Of a stretch of 64,000 nucleotides of DNA, positions 36,126 to 47,639 are shown in pieces. This DNA comes from Camellia lanceoleosa. Lineage: Eukaryota; Streptophyta; Magnoliopsida; Ericales; Theaceae. Position 1 is the first letter of the stretch. Every line of letters starts with the position of its first letter. The stretch is from NCBI GenBank assembly GCA_025200525.1, contig CM045770.1, positions 80,836,847 to 80,900,846 on the forward strand, given 5' to 3'. Under the pieces are notes generated by a model. It was not told the origin of the DNA and searched no databases. It was given only the letters and a program-made list of their open reading frames with translations. The position numbers were made by a program, and so were the translations under genes.

Positions 36126-37335
36126 TAAATAAATAAAACATGATGAACTAACAGCTAAAAACAACAATTTAAAAATTAGAATACAAAAAGAAAAAGCACC
36201 CCAGAAAAAAACAATAGAAAAGCCCAAAAAAACTAATGAAATAAACAATTTAAAATTAGAATACAAAAAAAAAAAAAAAAAATCATAAAACATAACTACA
36301 AATTTCATAAATTAAAAAAAAAAACAGTTGAAACTACAATTTAAAATTTTTTAAAAAAATTATGAACTAACAAATTTGTAGTTGGAAACAATAATTTAAA
36401 AATTAGAACACAAAAAAGAAAAGGCCCATAAAAACAATATATATATATAAAAGATGAATTAAACAAATTAAATATTAGAAGGGAAAAAAAACTCAGAACT
36501 CACACAAAACATTAGAAAAAATGATACATTCTACTTGACTAGCCTATTAGAGAAGAGACAAATCGTATTTGCAAACAGGAATAAAAACAAAAACATGTTT
36601 GATATTTACAGTTTAGAACTAGTATTTAAAAATTAGAACACAAAAGAAACTTAGTTGGAAAATAATAACCATAAAACACCCAAATATGTATATGTGTATA
36701 TATATATATATAACTGAATTACTAATAAAAATTAAAAAAACAATTGAATTAATAGTTGGAAACAACAATTTAAAAATTATAACACAGAAAGAAAAACCCA
36801 GAAAAACAACCATAAAAATAATAAAATACCAGCTAAATTAAACAATTAAAAATTAGAATACAAAAAATAAATAAAAAACCATAAACACACTAAAAAAATT
36901 TGAAAAAAATGATAAATTCCACTTACTTAGTCTATTAGAGTTAGAAAGGAGACAAATTACATTTGCTATTAAACCAATGAACTAATAAAACTTAAAAATA
37001 ACAAAGTGAATTTGCCCAGTTTGGAATAAAAACAAAACCACACAAAAATGAAAAATTAAAAACCGTTAAAACTCCATTTTCAAATTAAAACACAAAAATT
37101 AAATAAAATTAATAAAAGATAAAACACCTAAACCATTTGGAAAAAAGAATAAACTGAATCATCAGCTGAAAAGTTGGAAACCAACAATTTAAAATCAAAA
37201 CACAAAATAAAACCCCTAAACCACATCAATAAAAACAATTTTTTTAAAAAATAAAAAACAAAAAAAACTTAATTAAATAATTTTAAAAAAAACAAAACAA
37301 AACATAAAAACACCCAAAACATTAAGGGAATTTTT
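36126..37335. repeat. A-rich 133-bp-type repeat array, diverged
   Basis: Runs such as GAACTAACAGCT, AACAATTTAAAAATTAGAA and ACACAAAAAGAAAAAGC recur every 90-150 bp, as in the array at 20640-22465. Minus-strand Phe-rich open frames here are artefacts of A-richness. Confidence 0.75.
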
Positions 37336-37831
37336 TTTTTTTTAAAGTCCCTAATATTAACATTTTATAAGATAAAAGCCTACAATATTTTTCATACTAA
37401 TTAAAGTCTCTCAACATTTTTATAGAGAAAATTCGTCTCAAAGAAATTTTGAACTGACAGAGAAAAATTTTAGCCCCGACACAGAGAAATTTCTCTCATT
37501 TCATAGAGAAATTTCAAAAAAAAATTTGATATGATCGTAGAGAAATTTCATCAACAGACCTTAACTAATAAAATAAAATCTTGACCTCTCCTACTACAAA
37601 AAGTTGGACTTGAATGTTTCACTTTTTCCAAACATTAAAGATTGATTAATTCCACTTACTTGGTGGAATCAATATGAATATGAATCATAACTACAAATAT
37701 GAATCATATGTGCATTAAAAATTCGGTAAGTTTAAAAAACTATACAGTTTTAAAGTTGAAACAACATAAATATCTTTATTTTCATAATAAAATCGCTAAT
37801 GCATCTATTCTATTATATAATTTGAACACCT
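37335..37831. other. Left flank of copia element, no gene seen
   Basis: AT-rich. It contains four to five spaced copies of AGAGAAATTTC or AGAGAAAATT (37430-37550), a small degenerate direct repeat. No coding region. Confidence 0.45.
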
Positions 37832-38998
37832 TGTTGGAACAATCTTCTGTATAAAATAAATAATTTGAAACTAAATCAAACAAATAAAAATAAATTACTT
37901 ACAGAATTTATCTACTGATGTGAATAAGGACACAAATGATCAAGTCGAGTGTGTGACGATCTATTCTTAAGACAGATTCGCCCCGCTTCGGTGCTTCCGG
38001 TTAAATGGCATCTATCTTCCAAGATACAATGATCTTTCACATATTGTATTAGCACTAAAAACAATCTGTTTCGGCAAACTAGAACCTGTGTTCTATACTC
38101 TCAAATATTTCTCTAAAAAACTAAAATGAAGAATAATGCAAAGAGAGAGCAAAACTGAGAAGATAAATGAATCTTTTAGATTTTCAAGATGATCAACACT
38201 GCTGGAATGATCCAATATTTATAGGCAAGAAGTTCCTGTTCGAACAAATATAAATTTGAATGAACAGGTGCAATCAACCCTGAACAGATACAGTTTCAAA
38301 ACTGAACACATCTGTTAACTACTGACAGTTTTAAAACTATCTAAACTGTCCGGAACTGCTAGGCAATTTTTCAAATTGTTTAGAACAGTTTGAACCTGCT
38401 GAAAAATGAACTGAAAGAGAGCACAGTTTGGACAGAAAAATTTGGTGCAACAAATTAAAATAATTTCGCTTAGAAATTCAAATAACTTTCTTGCAAGAAT
38501 TTGAAAAAATTTAAATAAATTTTGTCCAAAAATTAATGTTAGAACCCGACCAACACCCATACCCGCGCTCGACACAGCTCAGCTGGCTGGACAGACGGCA
38601 GCGACAGCGCGCGCATGTGTGTAGTGGTTTGAGCCAAAGGTCACATTGTCCATAACTCTTCCCTTTTACAAACTTGTGGTGCCCCTTGGGGTCCAACCCA
38701 CATATCCGACCTAGAGCTTATATACTCACATAAACTCACTTAAAGTTTCAATGTGGGACAATTCATTTCAAGAAAACCCACATTTTATTCTTTAATAGTT
38801 CATTCCACGAACCTGAAAACGATGTCAACTTTACATTCACTCATAAATGGTTTTGATGTGCCGTCTTCACCGTGTGACTTGCCAAGTGGCAAGGAACATG
38901 TCACCTCTTTGGACCCACCCCAAAAGACGTATGGGCCCCACTCAAATTTGGGCTCAGAGTTGGCCCAAAATAAGCCTATAAAATCATAAATTCCAACA
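37832..38998 (-). repeat. copia 3' LTR (minus sense)
   Basis: 1167 bp, TGTTGGAACAATC to AATTCCAACA, clearly collinear with 54263-55368, with many substitutions and small indels. Open frames across it have no support. Confidence 0.93.
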
Positions 38999-39569
38999 AT
39001 CCCCCACATGAATGAAATTTGACGAGAGAAAATGCAACAATATGATCTAATTACAGAGAGTACAGAAATTAGAAATATTATACAAAGGATAGGTAGTTTT
39101 GGGCTTTGAACCTTCCCTTGTGAGACACTGTCAGATTTACTAGCTAACCAGTGAACATGATGTCTTGAGCTGTTCAGCCATTTGTATAAACCAAAACAAT
39201 AGAACTCACATAGTATATTACTAGACACAGTTCAGTTCTCACTATTGTGTTCATTTTGGCCCTAAATAACCTGGTCTTTCATGAGTGCTCTAGAGAATTG
39301 TAGCCCTTCACACATCTCATAGAACTGGCCTAGTTCACACTCATATAGGTGATTCTTATGAAGAGTATCCTGACATACTCCACTAAGTATTTCTAGATAT
39401 AAGAATCATTAGAAGTATTACTTAATCTAAAATGCTGCAGACATCACTATTTTATCATAGAAATGGATAGGAGTTTGACTCCCTAGTGATCCTCACAACT
39501 CGGTTATCCCTTTGAACCTAGATCTTGGAATCTCCAGTCAACTAGGTTAGGCTGCCGTTGTAGTAACTC
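38999..39569 (-). other. copia 3' noncoding region with PPT
   Basis: Sequence between the end of pol and the 3' LTR on the minus strand. The PPT-like run abuts the LTR at 38999-39010. No coding signal. Confidence 0.7.
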
Positions 39570-40128
39570 TTATTTAATAGACTTAAGTCTCATTCCCCTC
39601 GATGATTTCTTAACTAACTCTCTTGCTAATCCTTTGATTAGTGGATTCGCTATATTGTCTTTAGACTTCACATATTCAATGGAAATAATTCCATTAGAGA
39701 GTAGTTGTCTCACGGTGTTATGTCGACGACGAATGTGTCGTGACTTACTATTATACATATGACTCTGTGTTCTACCTATTGCTGATTGACTATCACAATG
39801 TATGCATATAACAAGCACCAGTTTTGGCCACATTGGAATATCTTCAAAGAAGTAGCGAAGTCATTATGCTTCTTCTCTAGCTTTATCTGAAGGTATAAAT
39901 TCTGATTCCATAGTAGACCTAGCAATGAAGGTCTGTTTGGAAGATTTCCAAGATACAGTCGCACTACCTAGAGTAAAGACATATCCACTGGTGGATTTTG
40001 AGTCTCTAGTATCCGATATCCAGTTTGCATCACAGTATCCTTCAAGTACAGCTGGATATCTAGTACAATTTATCCCAATGTTATGAGTAAATTGGAGATA
40101 TCTAAGAACCCTTATAACAGCTTTCCCA
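39570..40128 (-). pseudogene. copia RNase H region (decayed)
   Basis: The minus frame at 39570-39833 reads IHCDSQSAIGRTQSHMYNS, then SRHIRRRHNTVRQLL, then SKDNIANPL, the C-terminal copia RNase H block with its CDSQSAI core. Upstream, the region that should connect to the RT is frame-broken; a remnant like the usual SWKSSKQ... segment reads in another frame near 39920-39960. Non-functional. Confidence 0.8.
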
Positions 40129-41010
40129 CTAGTGTTCTACTTCTAGATTACTCGTATACCTACTTAATTTACTTACTATATAAGCTATATCCAGGCGAGT
40201 GCAATTCATTAAATACATTAAGCTTCCAATGATTTGGGCATATTCTAATAGAGAAATACTTTCTTGTACATTCTTAGAAAGAAACAAATTAACATTCACA
40301 GGTGTTCTAGCAAGATGATCATCATTTTTGCTAAATTTGTCAAGTATTTTCTCAATATAATGTGATTGTGACAAAGTATAACTTTCTGATGTTTTGATAA
40401 TTTTCATATCTAGTTTTACATCAGCAATCCCCATGTCTTTCATGTTAAAATGTTTATCCAACATTTTTTTGGTAGTTTTAATCATGTCATTATTACTATA
40501 TTTGATGAGCATATCATCCACATAAAGACATACTATTACATAACCTTTATCCATGTTTTTAATATAAACACATTTGTCACATTCATTAATTTTAAATCCA
40601 TTTGACATCATTACCTTGTCAAATTTCTCATGCCATTGTTTTGGCGCTTGTTTTGAACCATATAATGATTTAATCAATTTGCACCCTTTCTTTTCTTTTC
40701 CTGGTACAGAAAATCCTTCTGGTTGCTCCATGTAAATTTCTTCATCTAACTCACCATTTAAGAAAGTGGTTATCACATCCATTTGATGAATTTCTATATT
40801 GTACAAAGATGCAATGGCAATTAGCATTCTAATGGATGTTATTCTAGTGACTGGTGAGTATGTGTCAAAGTAGTCAAGACCTTCTTTTTGTCTATATCCT
40901 TTGACCACAAATTTTACCTTGTATTTGTCAATTGATCCATTTGTTTTTATTTTCCTTTTGAAAATCCACTTGTATCCAAGTGGTTTACAACCTGGTGAGA
41001 AATCCACCAA
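40129..41010 (-). pseudogene. copia reverse transcriptase
   Basis: A 293-residue open stretch with the copia RT hallmarks in order: LGYKWIFKRKIKTNGSIDKY, then VKGYRQKEGLDYFDTYSPV, then QMDVITTFLNGELDEEIYMEQ, then SLYGSKQAPKQWHEKF, and the catalytic YVDDM. It is the best-preserved part of the element, but it is joined to neighbours by broken frames at both ends, so the polyprotein as a whole is dead. Expression from the plus strand is not expected. Confidence 0.9.
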
Positions 41011-41025
41011 TTCCCAAATGTGATT

Positions 41026-42625
41026 TTACATGATGGATTCAACTTTACTATTTACAACTTCTTTCAATAAAGGAGCCTCAGGACTGGACATAGCTTCTTT
41101 AAAAGTTAAAGGCTTATTTTCTAACAAAAATGTTAGAAAATCTGGACCAAAAGATTTTGAGGTTCTAGCACGTTTACTACGCCTAGGTTCCTCTTCATCA
41201 TTTTGATCTATCTCTTGCTCTTGTTCTTTGATCTTGTCTTTGATCATGACTAGTAATAGCATCAAAGAACAATGCATTCCAAGATTCAATAATAGTATTT
41301 ATATACATTTCAGAATATTTTGACTTATGAAACAAAAACCAATATGTACTACTATTCTCGGCATAATCAATGAATATGCAATCAATAGTTTTATGACCTA
41401 TTTTAGCCTTTTTAGGACTAGGAATAGCCACTTTAGCCAAACACCCCCACACTTTTAAATATTTGTAGGATGGTACTCTTCCATGCCACATTTCATAAGG
41501 TGTTTGATCACTTTCTTTCGGGGTACTTTATTAAGAATATAATTAGCAGAAAGTATTGTTTCTCCCCATAAGTTCTTAGGTAATCCAAAATATATTAACA
41601 TGGCATTTATCATTTTTTTTAAAGTCCCATTTTTCCTTTCAGCGATTCCATTTTGCTAAGGTGAGTAAAGAGTGGTGGTTTGATGAATTATTCCATGTTC
41701 TTTACAAAATTCATCAAAGGGTGACTCATATTCACCACCTCTATCACTTCTTAGTTTTTTAATTTTCTTACTAAGTTGATTTTCAACTTTATTCTTCTAT
41801 TGAATGAAAGTTTCCAAAGCTTCATCCTTGGTTCGAATTAAATAAACATAACTATATCCAGTATAGTCATCTATGAAAGTGATAAAATATTTTTTTTTCA
41901 CCTCTAGTTTGAATGGATTTAAAATCACAAATGTCACTATGAATTAATTCAAGTGGCTCCGTACTTCGTTCAATTGAATGAAAATGAGTTTTAGTTAATT
42001 TTCTCTCAACACAAATTTCACATTTATGATTTAAATCAATATCAAATTTAGGTAAGCATTCCATATTAATTAATCTACGCAAAGATCCATAATTAACATG
42101 TCCTAGTCTACCATGCCACAAATTTGAAGACCCAAGCAAGTAAGAAAAATATGCATTATTATTAATAACAGAGGCGACAACAGTCATTACATTTAGTTTG
42201 AAAAATCCATCAGACATGTAACATTTTTCTACATATATCCCATTCTTAGTAAGTACAAATTTATCACTCTCAAACACTAGTCTAAACCCATTTTTACTCA
42301 ACAGAGATCTGGAGACTAGATTCTTGTGAATGTTCAGTATATGCAGCACATTGTTGAGAGTGAGTTCTTTTCCAGATGTCATCTTTAAAATAATCTTTTC
42401 TTGTCCTTCAACTTTAGAAGTCGAGGAGTTGCCTATAAAAAGTTATTCACCATTGTCCATCATAGAATAAGATGTGAACAGCTCTTTGTCGGCACAGATG
42501 TGGTGAGAAGCACCAGTGTTCACCCACCATTCTTTAGGATTTCCGACAAGGTTTGCCTCGGAAGCAAATGCAAAAAGATTTATGTCCTTAACACCATTGG
42601 AAATTTTGTCCACTTCAGTCATATT
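41026..42625 (-). pseudogene. copia protease-integrase region (decayed)
   Basis: From high to low coordinates: a protease block with NTGASHH where the family has DTGAS, i.e. catalytic Asp changed to Asn (codon at 42518-42520); a pre-integrase zinc domain (LWHGRLGHVNYGSLRRL, then CEICVERKLTKTHFH); and the integrase core with HSDICD, a SDRGGEY-type block near 41735 and QNGIAER near 41650, preceded by an in-frame TAG. The segment at 41198-41491 is the integrase C-terminal part (MWHGRVPSYKYLKVWGC). Stops and frameshifts occur throughout. The gypsy element is inserted at 42625/42626. Confidence 0.85.
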
Positions 42626-42810
42626 TATAGTGATTCCAGTTTTGACTTGACCTTTATTACATTCTGGACTCGGGTTTCATGGTTTAACATTGTTATCCAT
42701 GTCTTGTTTTCCCTCATTGGTCTCTAAATTTGAGTGTTGAAGTGTTTTGGGCATGTTTGAAATAGGTTGGTTACTAGTTATTTAAATGGTTGTTGTCTAG
42801 GAATTTGCCT

Positions 42811-43065
42811 CTTCGCTCGAGCGAAGCTTCTTGCACTCAAGCGAGCTTTGAGAGTTCCCAGTATTTTTTCCTAAACTTGCAGAATTTCTGGAAAGGTAAA
42901 GTTCTTCGCTCGAGCGAGGTTTCTTGCGCTCGAGCGATGGTGTGTGTCTGTAAAACTTCTGAAGGTATGTATTCTTCACTAGAGCGACGCTTCTTGCACT
43001 CGAGCGATGTCACTTATTGTGTCTGGTTGCTTGAGCGATAACTACTTCGCTCTAGCAAGCCTTGC
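42811..43065. repeat. CGCTCGAGCG palindrome array in gypsy 5' LTR
   Basis: About eight copies of CGCTCGAGCG or its decayed forms (CACTCAAGCG, CACTAGAGCG, CGCTCTAGCA), often paired as TTCGCTCGAGCGA...CTTGCGCTCGAGCGA. Changes are mostly CpG to TpG/CpA. Confidence 0.85.
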
Positions 43066-44449
43066 GTATATCAGTTCGCAACATAATAGTTTTACATCAC
43101 TTTTTGATTTTTTTTCACTCAAAACCCTAAACTGGCTCATCCTCTCTCTCTAAAATACTCTCTCTCTACAAATCCCCTAGGATCTAAGGGTCTCTCCACC
43201 CTACTCCCTTTGATAAAGAGTTGGAGCATCTCAAAGGCTTCTATTTGATCTGAGTAAAATCGAGTTTGGGCATTTTTGAAGTTTTTCCATTTCTGCTTTG
43301 GACTTCTACTCTTGAGGTAAAGATATTTTACACCTTAAAATGGTTTTTAACCTAGATATTTGTTGTTATGTATAAATGATGAGATTTAGGAGTAATTTTA
43401 GGTAAACTAGGGTTTGGGCTCAAATTAAAAAGAGGGGTTTTCCATGTTGGGTTACAAAATGAATATATGGCTTTGAATATGAAGCTCTCTTGTGATTAAA
43501 TGGTGAAATTTAGCTTTTGGGTTGATATTTGGAAAAATGAAGGAGATTTGCCCTAATTTGTGTTGAATAATTATTTTTGTACAAATAATGGAATTTGTAT
43601 GGAAAATGCGAAATTAAGAGAATGTATGAATGACTGGTGTAGTTGGATTTGTTAAATCACTCACCTATGGAAATTCGATAAATTATCTGTTATAAAGATT
43701 GTATAAATTATCTGTTATAAAAATTGTATATCTGTTTTGGACTATCGGTGGAGGATAGCTATGATTGCTGCAGAAATTGCATGAGGATTAGGTGAATTGA
43801 AACTAATCATTTAAATTATGTCATTGAATATGACGGTATAATTAAATCATTGGATATGAGTGTGGATAGTTATTGTATATAACGATGCTTTTAAATACAT
43901 TGTATATGTATCATTGTTTGGGAGGAGATATGGGATGTACTCTATTGTTTGGGAGGAGATAGGGGATGGACTCCATTTAAAATTAAGTTGGCCGAAGTGT
44001 CCAGGGTGAAAGTCCCGAAATCTTATATATATATATATGGGTACCGATTCCCTCGGATGAAAATTTCGTAAAATAGCAAATTGAAGTGTTTGAATAATAG
44101 TTGTATTGAATTATAAACCACTGAGTTGTATTCTCATTTGGGTTGTTTAGATAACAATGAACTTGATTCATGAAGTGACTTGAAACGAAATGAAATAACT
44201 TGAATTGAATAAATGGAAATGGATTAAGATGTGAGTATCAATACTGAATGGTCATGGGATTAATATAAGTTGGTTATAGCTATTGAGCATTTATTTGACA
44301 CTTATATCTTAGTTAAACCTTATATATTGTGTTAGCCTATCTCTGTTGGGTTTTGGCTCACCCTACTTGGGAAACCATTTTCAAGTACAGGTGATCTACT
44401 TCCTCCAATGACGTAGCTTGGGAGGACTTAGGAGCTGGAGGCTCTATTT

Positions 44450-44467
44450 TTTGTTGTTGTTGTTGTT

Positions 44468-44503
<36 letters not shown>

Positions 44504-44505
44504 TT
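44450..44505. repeat. (GTT)n microsatellite in gypsy 5' LTR
   Basis: About 17 TTG/GTT units with one interruption (TTATTG). Only about six remain at the equivalent place in the 3' LTR (52632). Confidence 0.9.
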
Positions 44506-44799
44506 TTTATTTTTTGCTTAAATGTTTAATCAAGCTGAGGGCTTTAAATGTATAGAGCTTATGACTCTCTTTTGTTGTAACCAAATTATATCTTGGAAAG
44601 ATGTAAGCCCGTAGGGTATTTATTTTGTTGTTATTAACTAGTATTACATGTTGTAGTTTCAAAATGAACATTTATGAAAGTGTAATGCATGTAATATCTT
44701 TTGTAATATAAACTCTGATATATGAAAGTATACTAATTCGATTATATTTGCATCGTTTATAGTTGGATTATTTGTATTATTTTTTGGGGTGTGACAACT

Positions 44800-44811
44800 T
44801 GGTATCCGAGC
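44800..44811 (+). promoter_or_regulatory. Primer binding site (tRNA-Met type)
   Basis: TGGTATCCGAGC, three bases after the LTR end. It matches the usual plant initiator-Met primer site TGGTATCAGAGC except at one base. Confidence 0.85.
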
Positions 44812-45186
44812 ATACCAGGTTTGAATACTTTGGGTACGTGAAAAATGGTTAGTACCACAATGGGTTTGTCTTGATTGTTAAAGACTTAAGTATGGATGAT
44901 ATGCGCTTTTATGATAACATGCTTATGTGATTATATGGATATGGGATTTGGTTCCTAAGATGTTGATTGGGTCTACGGGTTTCTGGAAGTCCTATTAGAA
45001 GAGCACTTGATCACTGTTGTTTCTAATTAGAACTCTAGCAATGTTGCAGGACAGTCACTATCTAGGAAGGAAATTTGTATGTGTTTATGTGGAGTGAATT
45101 ACTGTTGTCCACCGTATTAGGACGTGATTGAAATAGCTTCGGCACATTTGTAAATGTGTTAATCTCTTTTATTACCTTCATTAGGA

Positions 45187-46086
45187 TGTCAAGACGTTGT
45201 CGTGGTGGTAGGCGTGGTAGGCCTAGGAGGCATGAGATGCCTATGAGGGATGAAATTCAGGCGTAGGAGGAGGGAGTTGGTCAAGTCAATGTGGCCAAAC
45301 CAATTGATCAGCAGGCCATGGGCACCTTAGCCCGCGAGATGGTCGGAGCTTTACGAGGATCCATGGACATTCTCAGGGCTGAGAATCAAGTCCAGGCTTA
45401 TGTAACTAAAACAGGGCCATCCTTTCTGAAGAGAGAGTTCTTCCGATCGAATCCGGACGAGTTTTTGGATGATCTCAAGGAGCCACTGAAGGCCGATGAG
45501 TGGCTAGAGCAGATGGTAAAGACGTTTGAGATGCTCGGCATCGAAGACGAAGGTTTGAGAATGACCTTGGCGTCTTTTCAACTGAAGGGAGACGCGGGTC
45601 AGTGATGGAAGTATGCGCGGGGGCACATTTGAGGGACTTGGGAGGCCTTTGTTGATGCTTTCCAAGACAAATACTTACCTGCTACAGTGAGGGAGAAGTT
45701 GAGGGATCAGTTTTCTCAGCTCAAGCAGTTGAAAACACCAGTGGCTGAGTTTGAAGCCACATTCACTAGCCTATCTAGGTTTGCAACAGAGTTGGTGATG
45801 ATTGAGGAGCACCGTTGTTTGGAGTTCGAGAAGAAATTAAGAACCAAACTCATGTTTAGAGTGGTCGAATCCATGATTAGGGACTATAGACGTCTTGTGG
45901 AAGCTGCAACCCATCTTGAGACTATCATGCATATAGAGGAGGAGAGAATGAAGGGCTCTAGAAGGAACCAGGATAACTAAGGGGATAGTAAGAGGCAGAG
46001 GGGTTCTAATCCCCAGCAATCCTGGGAAGTGCATTCGAGGTCTACCTTTCCAGTGCCAAGTTCGGGTTCTGGGAGAAGTGGTTAGG
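45187..46086 (+). pseudogene. gypsy gag (capsid part)
   Basis: Starts ATG SRRCRGGRRGRPRRHEMP, then after an in-frame TAG continues through a gag domain (PDEFLDDLKEPLKADEWLEQ, then FVDAFQDKYLPATVREKLR, then VVESMIRDYRRLVEAAT). At least five in-frame TAG/TGA/TAA codons interrupt it, mostly where the family would have Gln or Trp. In this clade gag packages the RNA in cytoplasmic particles. This copy cannot make a full protein. Confidence 0.85.
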
Positions 46087-47430
46087 GAGACATCACTTGT
46101 TTTAAATGTGGTCAGTTAGGCCACAAGTCTCCAACTTGCTCACAGAAGGGAGGAGGGCAGTGAGCAGCTTTATCTTCGACTCATTCTCAGGGCCAGAGTT
46201 AGGGGAGAGGCCAGCCACTCACTTGTTATCAATGTGGGCAAGCGAGGCACTTGAAGAGATTTTGCCCACAATTGGGTGGCACATCTGGTGCGTCTAGCTC
46301 GAGGTAGACACAGAGTCACCAGCCAGCACAGTTAGCACAGGCCTCGAGGACCAATCAGGAAGCCTCTTCAGCTTAGTCAGTGTAGCAATCTTACGCTTCG
46401 AGGGGTGAGCAGGTAGATCAGAGACCTACGGAGTGCATGTATGCTGTTATCGCGCCAGATCTTGTACCTGTTCCTTTATAGTAAGAGGTACCTTCTTGTT
46501 TTGCAATTCAGTTGTTAGTGTATTGATTGATATAGGTGCATCTCATTCCTTTATTCTTCTGCATTTGCATCGGTTTTGGGGTTGGAGTTGGCACAGTTAT
46601 CATCTCCTATTTCTGTAGAGTCACCTATTGGTGGTGAGATTATTTTGAAATAGGGGTGTCGAGGTTGTGACATAGAGGTCGCCAGTCGTCGACTTCCATT
46701 TGCATTTGTTTGCTTGATATGACTAGTTTTGATGTTATCTTAGGTATGGACTGGTCAGGGAGACATCGCTTGTTTTAAATATGGTCAGTTGGGCCACAAG
46801 TCTCCAGCTTGCCCACAGAAAGAAGGAGGGCAGTGAGCAGCTTCATCTTCAGCCCATTCTGGGAGACAGAGTCAGGGGAGAGGCCAGCCGCTCACTTATT
46901 ATCAGTGCAGGCAGACGGGGCACTTGAAGAGATTTTTCCCACAATTTGGTAGCACATCTGGTGTGTCTAGCTCGAGGTAAACACAGAGTCACTAGCCAAC
47001 ACAGTCAGCACAGGCCTCGATGACTAATCAGGAAGCCTCTTCGGCTCAGTCAGTGCAGCAGTCTTACGTTTCGAGGGGTAAGCAGGTAGATCAGAGACCT
47101 ACGGAGCGCGTGTATGCTGTTACTGCACCAGATCTTGTACCTGCTCCTTCTGTAGTAAGAAATACCTTCTTGTTTTGCAATTCAATTGCTAGTGTGTTGA
47201 TTGATATGGGTGCATCCCATTCCTCTATTTCTTCTGCATTTGCATCGGTTTTGGGATTGGAGTTGGTACAGTTAGCATCTCCTATTTGTGTAAAGCCACA
47301 TATTGGTGGTGAGATGATTTTGAAATAAGAGTGTCGGGATTATGACATAGAGGTCGCTGGTCGTCGACTTTCATTTGCATTTGTTTTGCTTAATATGACT
47401 AGTTTTGATGTTATCTTGGGTATGGACTGA
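46087..47430 (+). pseudogene. Tandemly duplicated zinc-knuckle + protease block
   Basis: Two direct copies, about 46087-46756 and 46757-47430, each holding two CCHC knuckles (first copy CFKCGQLGHKSPTC and CYQCGQARHLKRFC) followed by an aspartic protease start (LIDIGASHS in copy 1, LIDMGASHS in copy 2) and GMDW. The copies differ by many point changes, so the duplication is not recent. Knuckle residues have decayed differently: in copy 2 the first knuckle Cys is Tyr (TGT to TAT). Both contain stops. Junction near 46755-46760 at GGGAGACATC. Confidence 0.88.
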
Positions 47431-47639
47431 TTATCATCATACCGGGCTGTTATAGATTGTTACCGTCAGAGGGTTACTATATGTACCTCGAGCAGTGATT
47501 GCTTTTATTTCTTGGGAGACCGGGTGGATAGGGTCTTATCACCGGTATGTGATTCGCGTGGGCGAAGTGAACTTAGTTGTCTTCTTGCTAGCTTCTTGAA
47601 TAGTGAGTGTGATAAAGTTGGGGTTGAGTTCTAAGAGTG

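Larger units (their letters stand above)
42626..44796 (+). repeat. gypsy 5' LTR
   Basis: 2171 bp, starting TATAGTGATTCC (original TG lost) and ending GTGACA. It contains a CGCTCGAGCG-type array at 42811-43065, a leader with CTCTCTCTCTAAAATAC, an intron-like span 43317-44390, and a (GTT)n tract at about 44450-44503. The array and GTT tract are longer than in the 3' LTR. Confidence 0.93.

Noticed and set aside
38800..39228. 142-aa minus-strand ORF
   Set aside because: Spans the copia LTR edge and PPT; not a retrotransposon protein.
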